Of a stretch of DNA of 64,000 bases, positions 1-6,754 are shown piece after piece. Position 1 is the stretch's first letter. Every line of letters begins with the position of its first letter. This stretch comes from Nostoc sp. NMS8. Its GTDB lineage: Bacteria > Cyanobacteriota > Cyanobacteriia > Cyanobacteriales > Nostocaceae. The notes beneath the pieces are model-generated. The model was not told where the DNA came from. It made no database searches and saw only the letters and a program-made list of their open reading frames with translations. Both the position numbers and the translations under genes were made by a program. The DNA lies in assembly GCF_017115045.1 (NCBI RefSeq), contig NZ_JABXKK010000096.1, forward strand, positions 79,993 to 143,992. Direction: 5' to 3'.

Positions 1-298
1 AGCAGCGTATCGGTCTACAAAACTTTGTAGCCCTGATTTATAACCAGCCCCAACAGCTTGGAATCTCCATTCTCCATCTTTTCGATAAAGTTTACCAAAC
101 TCAATTGCGGTTTCTGTGGAGGCATCTTCATCTAATTCATACTTAGCAATCTGCTTTTCTGTGGCGTTGTCATAAATTCTGATAAACGAGTTTCTGACTT
201 GCCCAAAGTTTTGCTTTCTTTGCTCTGCTTCATGAATAGTGACGACAAAAACTATTTCTTGAACTGAAATATCAACTTTGCTCAAATTAATTTGAGAA
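1..298 (-). pseudogene. TerD-family stress protein, C-terminal remnant (runs off the window)
   Basis: Read on the minus strand, the frame entering from about 298 gives a TerD-like segment: INLSKVD, then VFVVTIHEAEQRKQNFGQVR, SFIRIYD, DASTETAIEFGKLYR, and GEWRFQAVGAGY. TerD proteins are calcium-binding stress or tellurite-resistance proteins of about 190 residues. Here the N-terminal half, which should carry the first calcium-binding acidic loops, is absent. The frame runs straight into an interspersed repeat and meets a TAA at 372-370, with no start codon at the homology boundary. I read it as a 5'-truncated gene. The 3' end lies beyond base 1, so the final residues are not visible. The family match is by eye, but the core motif is distinctive. 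Confidence 0.7.
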
Positions 299-386
299 TT
301 AAGGGCTACTGGCAACAATTTTGGGTTTTCGAGATGCGATAAATCGCCGTCTCTATAAGTGTTTTGGGCTTATCTGAACTGTATTG
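299..386 (-). repeat. 88-bp interspersed repeat fused to the terD remnant
   Basis: On the minus strand this begins CAATACAGTTCAG, passes through GACGGCGATTTATCGC and ends CCAGTAGCCCTTAA. Almost the same sequence lies at 38444-38533 on the plus strand, so it is a dispersed repeat. A further partial copy of the first motif (CCAATACAGTTCGCTTAAG on the minus strand) lies just after the helicase stop, near 432-450. The TerD homology starts exactly where the repeat ends. Confidence 0.7.
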
Positions 387-453
387 TGATATAACCACCT
401 TTTACCTACTACATAAAAAGGAGGCGGGAATCTTAAGCGAACTGTATTGGAGC

Positions 454-2628
454 TTATTCTCTCCACAGTGTCACTTGCTGTTTAAGTTCGCTCATATCCA
501 AATAATCGTTAGCAAAAGCTTTCCATAAAAGTGGATGAGGAATAAAACTATCATATTTTTGAAGTTCTGGTGCTTCTGAAGTACTAACTAAATCTTCTGA
601 AGTAATTCTTTGTTCACACAAGGAAGCAATTTCACGATAAATATATTTAAATTTATCCTTGCCTAATTTAAGTGTCAAATAATAGGGGTTTACTCCGTTT
701 ATACTTGTAATTTCCAATGATTCCCGGCAGTATGAATTGAGTAATCTTTCTAAGGTGCGATAAGCAATTGTACCCATCCAAGGAAAAATACAGCATTTAC
801 CTTTTTCTAGTTGCAAAATATTGTGCTTATCTAATCCAACCTGCTGCACCAATTGGCGAACTTTATGTAAACGTTGTAAAGCATTTTTTTGCAAATAACT
901 ATATTCAACATTCTCAAATAAAACTTGCTGCATTCGCTGTAAAACTTTGGTATGAATAGTACCACCACCACCACGCCAATAAATACTAGCTTTACCCTCA
1001 GCTTGTTTAACAAAAATAGCCTTCTTCTTAAAGTCAACTTCTACGACTTCCCAAGTTCTGCCAGCTAAAGCAAATTGATTGCCAATAGGAAGCGGCGTGA
1101 CTATACTGCCAATTTCTGTTGCACCTTGCTTAACAATATATTCTTGTTGTTCAGCAAAGACGGCATAAAACTGAAATTTTCTCACTACCTTTTCTCCTGC
1201 CAAACCCAGAATTAATTTACCTTGTTCAGTATGCTGAATATGACCAATATTAATTAAATAGCGTAGTAATATTTGTAAATCTTCTTTAGAAATTGCAGCA
1301 AAGGGGGGCAGACTAAGAATTTGTTTAGCTAGGGCATTAGCTGAAATTTCACCTGCTGCTGTTAAAATACTCATTGTTTGATGATAAAGCAGACTCAAAG
1401 GATATTTTATTGGTCTAATTGGTTCAATCCATTGTTCCTCTAAATAAAGTTGAATTATCGCAATACACTGTAAAAGTTGCCAGGGGATTTGTTCTGGTAG
1501 AGAAGCTTCTGTTAATGGCTTATCTTCAGCGCAGACAAAGCGCATATCAGCAGCTTCACCTCTTCTACCACTGCGTCCCAAGCGCTGTAAAAAGCTAGCT
1601 ACCGACAAGGGTGACTCTAACTGAATCACTCGCTCTAAATGACCGATATCTATGCCTAATTCTAGAGTCAAAGTGGCGGCAGTAACAGCTGGATTGTTAG
1701 GTTCACGCATGGCATTTTCAGCAGCTTGCCGCAAACTAGCAGAGATACTCCCATGATGCACATGATATATATCTGGTAGTCCTTGTTTTGTGGCAATTTT
1801 TCGCAAAGATGCGATTACAGATTCGGTACGTGTGCGATTATTAGCAAATATTAGACATTTGCGAGACTTGCTGAGGTTGAAAATATATTGTTCATCATCT
1901 GTTACCTCAGATTCATCAACTTCATCAGTAATATAAAAATGTTCTACAGCTAGTTTTATTTGGCGTTTTATACCATCAATTTTGGGTGTAATCACTGGCT
2001 TATCTGTTCCCGAACGCAACCACGCTTCAGCTATTGAGTAATCACCAAGAGTTGCCGACAAACCAATACGACGCGGTTGGGTTTGTGTCAACTTTGCTAA
2101 ACGTTGTAATTGGCAAATGATTTGACAACCGCGTTCTGAACCCATAAAAGCATGAATTTCATCAATGATGACAAACCTTAAATCACCAAATAACCGAAGT
2201 AGGTCGTTATTTTTATTAATTAACAAACTTTCTAGAGATTCTGGGGTAATTTGAAGAATGCCTTGAGGATTCTTTAAAAGTTTGTTTTTTCTAGTTTGCG
2301 AAACATCGCCGTGCCAGTGCCAAACTGGAATATCTGCTTCTTTGAGTAAGTCGTTGAGACGCTCAAATTGATCGTTAATTAAAGCTTTGATTGGACTAAT
2401 ATATAATGCGCCAATTGTGGCAGAAGAGTTGGCATGTAATAGAGTCAAAACTGGTAGAAAAGCTGCTTCTGTTTTACCAGCAGCAGTTGCAGCAGTAACT
2501 AGTAAGTGAGCATTTGTGTCAAAGATAACTTGACAAGCGGCAATTTGAACTGGACGTAATTCAGTCCACTGGTGATGATAAATATATTCTTGGATGAAGG
2601 GTGCAAGTCGGCTAAAGGCATTGCTCAT
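454..2628 (-). CDS. DEAD/DEAH-box helicase, short Lhr-like
   Basis: A superfamily 2 helicase of 724 residues. Visible motifs, in order, are the Q-motif region LRPVQ (about 25), Walker A TAATAAGKTEAA (about 45-56), motif Ia SPIKAL, motif Ib TPESLE, Walker B DEIH (about 155), motif III LSATL, and the RecA2 motif VI QRLGRSGRRG (about 350). The C-terminal half is a winged-helix/Lhr-like extension. Full-length Lhr proteins are much longer, so this is the compact cyanobacterial form. It probably unwinds nucleic acid using ATP; its substrate cannot be told from sequence. The start ATG at 2628 gives a good N-terminus (MSNAFSRLAP). It has no operon partner: repeats lie downstream and a MITE lies upstream. 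Confidence 0.85.
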   Translation of the reverse strand: MSNAFSRLAPFIQEYIYHHQWTELRPVQIAACQVIFDTNAHLLVTAATAAGKTEAAFLPVLTLLHANSSATIGALYISPIKALINDQFERLNDLLKEADIPVWHWHGDVSQTRKNKLLKNPQGILQITPESLESLLINKNNDLLRLFGDLRFVIIDEIHAFMGSERGCQIICQLQRLAKLTQTQPRRIGLSATLGDYSIAEAWLRSGTDKPVITPKIDGIKRQIKLAVEHFYITDEVDESEVTDDEQYIFNLSKSRKCLIFANNRTRTESVIASLRKIATKQGLPDIYHVHHGSISASLRQAAENAMREPNNPAVTAATLTLELGIDIGHLERVIQLESPLSVASFLQRLGRSGRRGEAADMRFVCAEDKPLTEASLPEQIPWQLLQCIAIIQLYLEEQWIEPIRPIKYPLSLLYHQTMSILTAAGEISANALAKQILSLPPFAAISKEDLQILLRYLINIGHIQHTEQGKLILGLAGEKVVRKFQFYAVFAEQQEYIVKQGATEIGSIVTPLPIGNQFALAGRTWEVVEVDFKKKAIFVKQAEGKASIYWRGGGGTIHTKVLQRMQQVLFENVEYSYLQKNALQRLHKVRQLVQQVGLDKHNILQLEKGKCCIFPWMGTIAYRTLERLLNSYCRESLEITSINGVNPYYLTLKLGKDKFKYIYREIASLCEQRITSEDLVSTSEAPELQKYDSFIPHPLLWKAFANDYLDMSELKQQVTLWRE

Positions 2629-2717
2629 ATTTTTTATGAATAAAGTGTTAATAACAGGTAATTAAGAATCGCTAGTATGACAGATGATAAATCAAACAAC
2701 ATCCTGATTTAATGAGA

Positions 2718-2807
2718 AGACATCTCCAGAAATTAAATATGCGTTACCCATAACCCTTGTAGAGACGTAGCAGTGCTACGTCTCTACATTCTTTTTCGGA
2801 GATGTTT
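2718..2807. repeat. 90-bp MITE-like element, copy 1
   Basis: The element starts AGACATCTCCAGAAATTAA and ends TTCTTTTTCGGAGATGTTT, so its ends are inverted repeats. The centre is a hairpin, GTAGAGACGTAGCA / TGCTACGTCTCTAC. A second copy at 3947-4036 matches along the whole length. It fills part of the gap between the helicase and the DoxX gene, and the hairpin could also act as a bidirectional terminator. Confidence 0.75.
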
Positions 2808-2905
2808 AGAGTATTTTCAGTTTTTACTCCTATTGGCTCAAGGCAGATTAACATCTGTCAGTCAAACTGAAGTAATAAGGGCAAGTATATAATGAGGCAA
2901 AAACC

Positions 2906-3343
2906 ATGAAGAAATATAAGGAAATATTACGAGTCATACTTGCTATATCTATTATTGTGGTTGGAGTGACACATTTTGTGATTCCAGAACCTTATGTCAA
3001 AATTATGCCACCACAGCTTCCTTACCCTTTAGGATTAGTTTATCTCAGTGGCTTTTATGAAATTTTGGGTGGTATTGGGTTATTAGTTCCGCCTGTAAGT
3101 CAAGCTGCTGCTTGGGGACTTATTGCTCTTTTTATTGCGGTTTTCCCTGCCAATATCAATATGGCGGTTAATCACATTCAGCTAGAACATATACCAAACT
3201 CTCCTTGGGTACACGTAGTTAGACTTCCCTTTCAAGCTGTTTTAATTGCTTGGGCTTGGTGGTATACGAAATCTTCGGTTGGGGAAAAACAAGCTTCTAT
3301 CATTCCTAAGTCACTGATTCCTAAAGAACTAAAATCGAAATAA
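2906..3343 (+). CDS. DoxX-like small integral membrane protein
   Basis: A 145-residue protein with four hydrophobic segments: about 8-26, 46-66 (LGLVYLSGFYEILGGIGLL), 70-90 (AAAWGLIALFIAVFPANI) and 106-122. The pattern SGFYEILGGIGLLVP, followed by FPANINMA, is typical of the DoxX/DUF417-like family of inner-membrane proteins. The exact role is unknown; some members support thiosulfate or quinone-linked redox reactions. The start ATG is preceded by GAGG about 10 bases upstream. The next gene starts 22 bases after the stop, so the two may be co-transcribed. Confidence 0.75.
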   Translation: MKKYKEILRVILAISIIVVGVTHFVIPEPYVKIMPPQLPYPLGLVYLSGFYEILGGIGLLVPPVSQAAAWGLIALFIAVFPANINMAVNHIQLEHIPNSPWVHVVRLPFQAVLIAWAWWYTKSSVGEKQASIIPKSLIPKELKSK

Positions 3344-3365
3344 GTGCGTTTTTTATATTTGAATT

Positions 3366-3932
3366 ATGCGCGTTGCAAATTTGTTTGGAATAACACTCTC
3401 ATTAGCAATAGGCATCGGAGGAGTTACGCTTCCGGTGACTCAAGCTGTGCAGCTTAGAGATGGCCTAGTCTATTTTGTCCAACCGCCAAAACTTGTTAAT
3501 GCGACAACTACTTATAAAGAGGTGAATGTTTGGGGCGCAACTTACTATTTCACCATTAATGTGCCGGAAAATGCTGGAGAATCGCTCCAGAAGGTAACGA
3601 TCGCACAAAAAGAAGGATCGGAAAACATCCGCTACAATCTTGATGATACCCGCGCATTTGTCGGCACACGCGAGCGCAAAGAAACGCAACTGAAACTAGG
3701 TCCAGTCACAAACGACCGCGACACACGCACGGTTTCTGTAAACTTTGACCCGCCTGTAGCTCCAGGACAGACAATTACCATCGCCCTCCGCCCTTTAAGT
3801 AATCCCAGCTTTTCTGGTGTCTACTTATTAGGTGTTACAGCATTCCCTGTGGGTGAAAAATCTCACGGTCAATTTCTTGGCTTTGGACGGTTTCAGTTCT
3901 ACAGCAATGGTAGAGGCTGGTGGTTTCCATAG
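3366..3932 (+). CDS. DUF2808 secreted protein
   Basis: This 188-residue protein has a signal peptide (MRVANLFGITLSLAIGIGG, with likely cleavage after TQAVQ at about residue 29). The body is predicted beta-rich, with the cyanobacterial DUF2808 patterns YYFTINVPENAGESLQKVTI near 60 and GVYLLGVTAFPVGEK near 155. The family is exported and of unknown function. It sits 22 bases behind the DoxX-like gene and is followed at once by a MITE copy (3947), which may end transcription. Confidence 0.8.
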   Translation: MRVANLFGITLSLAIGIGGVTLPVTQAVQLRDGLVYFVQPPKLVNATTTYKEVNVWGATYYFTINVPENAGESLQKVTIAQKEGSENIRYNLDDTRAFVGTRERKETQLKLGPVTNDRDTRTVSVNFDPPVAPGQTITIALRPLSNPSFSGVYLLGVTAFPVGEKSHGQFLGFGRFQFYSNGRGWWFP

Positions 3933-3946
3933 AGAGAATGGGGAAT

Positions 3947-4036
3947 AGACATCTCCAGAAATTAAATATGCGTTATCCAGAATCTTTGTAGAGACGTAGC
4001 ACTGCTACGTCTCTACATTCTTTTTCGGAGATGTCT
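3947..4036. repeat. 90-bp MITE-like element, copy 2
   Basis: This is a near-identical copy of the element at 2718-2807. It runs from AGACATCTCC to GGAGATGTCT (perfect 10-base terminal inverted repeats) and lies in TA...TA context, which fits a TA target duplication of the kind made by IS630/Tc1-type transposases. The inner hairpin is GTAGAGACGTAGCACTGCTACGTCTCTAC split at its centre. The rest of the gap to 4290 is AT-rich and holds only a weak hairpin near 4135-4165 (TCAGGAAA / TTTTCCTGA), with no gene seen. Confidence 0.75.
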
Positions 4037-4290
4037 AATATTTTCTAAAAGTTGTGCTATAAAAACGGGCAAGAGTCTTAAACAATACGAAAGGTCTTAA
4101 TATTAAGCTTTTTCGTTAAATACTTATGAGGATTCAGGAAAGATTAGCTGTATTTTTCCTGAGACGCTGGCGTATACTCTCATTTTTCGGTAAATGCGTA
4201 ATTCTTACAGCAATGGAATCAAATGTTACTGTAAGCAATCAATACTTTAGCGTTTAATCATCAGTAATCTTTAAAAACCCCGAAAAAAAT

Positions 4291-5610
4291 ATGTTAAGTA
4301 TTCCTATTAATCTAAATTTACCTCGTATACCCCATTTAATAACTGCTTTACCTGGGCCTCGCGCTCAAGCTATTGTACAACGCGATCGCGCTGTAACTTC
4401 TCCTTCTTATACCCGCGATTACCCGTTAGTTGTATCTCGCGGTCAGGGCTGTATGGTAGAAGATGTAGATGGCAATGTATTTTTAGATATGACCGCAGGT
4501 ATTGCCGTTACCGCCACCGGACACGCTCACCCAGAAGTTGTCAAGGCAATTCAAGAACAATCGGCGCGGCTATTGCACATGTCAGGGACAGATTTTTATT
4601 ATGAGCCGATGGTGGAACTAGCGGAACAATTAGCTATGCGCGCTCCTTTTCCCCAGCCACAGAGTAATGCTGTGTTTCCCGCAAAGATATTTTTTAGCAA
4701 TTCTGGGGCAGAATCCAACGAAGGAGCAATTAAGCTAGCTCGATATTACACCAAGCGATCGCTAATTGTGGCATTTTTAGGTGCATTTCACGGACGCACT
4801 TATGGGGCAATGTCTCTCACGGGTTCCAAAGCAGTGCAGCGAGCTAATTTTGGGCCTTTAGTTTCTGGGGTAACTCATATTCCCTACGGCACTCACGCTA
4901 GCTTAGATTATCTGGAACAACAGCTATTTACGACGATTTTACCACCGCAAGAAGTAGCAGCGATCATCGTCGAACCGATTCAAGGAGAAGGTGGATATAT
5001 CGTCCCCGAAGATGGTTTTTTGCAGCGGATTCGGGAGATATGCGATCGCCACGGTATTCTGATGGTAGTGGATGAAGTACAAGCGGGGATGGGGCGGACT
5101 GGTCGCTTATTTGCGATCGAGCATTGGGGCGTGATGCCTGATATCATTACCACAGCTAAAGGTATCGCCAGTGGTATGCCCTTGGGAGCGATACTTGCCA
5201 GACCAGAGTTAATGGCTTGGCCTCCAGGTTCTCACGCTACTACATTTGGCGGTAATCCCGTAGCTTGTGCTGCTGGTATTGCCACACTGCGACTCTTGGA
5301 AAGTGGTTTGATGACAAACGCTACCCAGATGGGCGAATTATTACAAGCTAGTCTTACCAAGTTGCATCAAAGATTTCCGAGAGTATCGCCGCCACGAGGT
5401 AAGGGTTTGATGGTAGCGGTGGATTTATTGGATAAAGTGGGTAATCTCGATCATAAATTACGCGATCGCATTATCCAAGAAGCTTTTTTACACGGTTTAT
5501 TATTGCTAGGTTGCGGTAAAGCCGCAATTCGTTTCTGTCCCCCTCTAGTTATCGACAGCGACCAAATTCAGATAGCCCTTGAGATTATCAGCGAGATTTT
5601 AAGTTCTTAA
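4291..5610 (+). CDS. Class III PLP-dependent aminotransferase (acetylornithine/GABA-type)
   Basis: The 439 residues match fold-type I class III aminotransferases in full: SNSGAESNEGAIKLAR (136-151) for the phosphate contact, AFHGRTYGAMSLTG (165-178), the EPIQGEGG motif (228-235), VVDEVQAGMGRTG (259-271) with the PLP-pyridine Asp261, and the Schiff-base lysine K290 in TTAKGIASGMPLGA. The enzyme transfers an amino group between an omega-amino or basic amino acid and a 2-oxo acid in the cytosol. The subtype cannot be fixed by eye; 4-aminobutyrate, ornithine, lysine or 2-aminoadipate are possible. The gene just downstream is a DUF1338 protein, a family that includes 2-oxoadipate dioxygenases, so a lysine or aminoadipate route is worth considering. 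The start ATG has no strong Shine-Dalgarno sequence. Confidence 0.85.
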   Translation: MLSIPINLNLPRIPHLITALPGPRAQAIVQRDRAVTSPSYTRDYPLVVSRGQGCMVEDVDGNVFLDMTAGIAVTATGHAHPEVVKAIQEQSARLLHMSGTDFYYEPMVELAEQLAMRAPFPQPQSNAVFPAKIFFSNSGAESNEGAIKLARYYTKRSLIVAFLGAFHGRTYGAMSLTGSKAVQRANFGPLVSGVTHIPYGTHASLDYLEQQLFTTILPPQEVAAIIVEPIQGEGGYIVPEDGFLQRIREICDRHGILMVVDEVQAGMGRTGRLFAIEHWGVMPDIITTAKGIASGMPLGAILARPELMAWPPGSHATTFGGNPVACAAGIATLRLLESGLMTNATQMGELLQASLTKLHQRFPRVSPPRGKGLMVAVDLLDKVGNLDHKLRDRIIQEAFLHGLLLLGCGKAAIRFCPPLVIDSDQIQIALEIISEILSS

Positions 5611-5621
5611 AAAATTATAGG

Positions 5622-5722
5622 GACTGGGGATTGAGGACTGAAAAAAATTAGTTGAACCTTAATACTTAATTCAATCTCTAATTCCTAATCCCCAATCCCC
5701 AATCTCCAATCCCCAATTCATT
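5622..5722. repeat. STRR heptamer tract (CCCCAAT type)
   Basis: The stretch between the aminotransferase and the DUF1338 gene holds GGGACTGGGGATTGAGG at its left and a run of CCTAATCCCCAATCCCCAAT plus related heptamers at its right. The two halves are complementary and can fold into a hairpin. Short tandem CCCCA(A/G)T repeats are characteristic of heterocystous cyanobacteria. Confidence 0.8.
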
Positions 5723-6637
5723 ATGAAACCCGAAATAACCCTGAATCTATGGAAATTACTTTGGCAAGAATACAGCGCCAGAGTAAATCATGCCCGTACT
5801 TACCAACAAATGATTACTGCTGCGGGTGGGACTGTCGCCAATGACCACATTGCCTTTCGGTCTTTGCGTTTATTAGTAGATACTCCACAGGGTCAATTTA
5901 ACTTGGGAATTGACTACCTTGGACAACTTGCAGAAGCTTTGGGTTACGTGGCGGCTGGAGAGTATACTTTTGCTCAAACTCATTTGTACGCTCGTCATTA
6001 TCGTCATCCGCAGCAAGAGGAATTTAACTTACCCAAGCTGTTTATCAGCGAGTTGATTGTCGATGAATTGCCTGCTAATATTGCCCAACTCATCTCTAAA
6101 ACAGTATCTTCAATCCCAAAGGAACTGACCTCACCCCTGATTATTCTACAAAAACACAGGAATATTGAAACCATCGCCAAAGAACTCCAGCAAGTTTTTA
6201 CCCGCCCTTGGCAACTTCCCCAGCGTTCTATTGTCGAAGAGGTGAATGAGGTTACTCAATATGGCGCTTGGGTGTTGCTGCACGGATATGCTGTCAACCA
6301 TTTCACAGGCTACGTCAACGGCCAGAATACTCCAAAATATCCAGACATTGATACTACCGCCAGCGCTTTGGCTAACCTGGGCGTACCAATGAAAGCAGAG
6401 ATAGAGGGAAATATTACTTGTGGTTTGCGGCAAACTGCAACTCAAGCAGTCACAGAAATGGTGACGGTATTAGATGATAACAGTGGTGCAGAAATTCAGA
6501 TTCCTTGGACTTACGCCTATTATGAAATTGCCCAGCGCTATCTAGTAGAAGTGGAATCTGGAAAGCAGGTACTTTTTGATGCTTTTTTAGGAAGTAATGC
6601 CCAGCAATTGTTTGAAATGACTCGTCAAAGTAGGTAG
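5723..6637 (+). CDS. DUF1338 protein, 2-oxoadipate dioxygenase/decarboxylase-like
   Basis: The 304-residue protein fits the DUF1338 family, whose studied member HglS is an Fe(II) enzyme converting 2-oxoadipate to 2-hydroxyglutarate in lysine catabolism. The likely metal ligands are H42 (NDHIAFRSL), H193 (AVNHFTGYV) and E268 (YAYYEIAQRY), and R46 follows the first His as in the family. It is shorter than HglS, which exceeds 400 residues, because inserted loops are missing. Its start lies 112 bases after the class III aminotransferase, on the same strand. Together they could transaminate an amino acid and then oxidise the 2-oxo acid. The family call is firm; the substrate is inference. Confidence 0.75.
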   Translation: MKPEITLNLWKLLWQEYSARVNHARTYQQMITAAGGTVANDHIAFRSLRLLVDTPQGQFNLGIDYLGQLAEALGYVAAGEYTFAQTHLYARHYRHPQQEEFNLPKLFISELIVDELPANIAQLISKTVSSIPKELTSPLIILQKHRNIETIAKELQQVFTRPWQLPQRSIVEEVNEVTQYGAWVLLHGYAVNHFTGYVNGQNTPKYPDIDTTASALANLGVPMKAEIEGNITCGLRQTATQAVTEMVTVLDDNSGAEIQIPWTYAYYEIAQRYLVEVESGKQVLFDAFLGSNAQQLFEMTRQSR

Positions 6638-6671
6638 GAAAGAAAAGTCACGTCGCAACTCTTGGAGACGT

Positions 6672-6700
6672 TACCCCGTAGCAAGATCCCCTACGGGGTA
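6672..6700. terminator. Perfect 10-bp inverted repeat, terminator-like
   Basis: TACCCCGTAG at 6672-6681 pairs with CTACGGGGTA at 6691-6700 around a 9-base loop. It lies between two convergent genes (DUF1338 and the HD phosphohydrolase), where a bidirectional stop would make sense. No long U-run follows on either side, so it may instead be another dispersed palindrome. Confidence 0.4.
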
Positions 6701-6754
6701 CGCTGCATTCGCAATGACATTGTGTAATTAATTTTGTTTATCTACTTATCCGCA

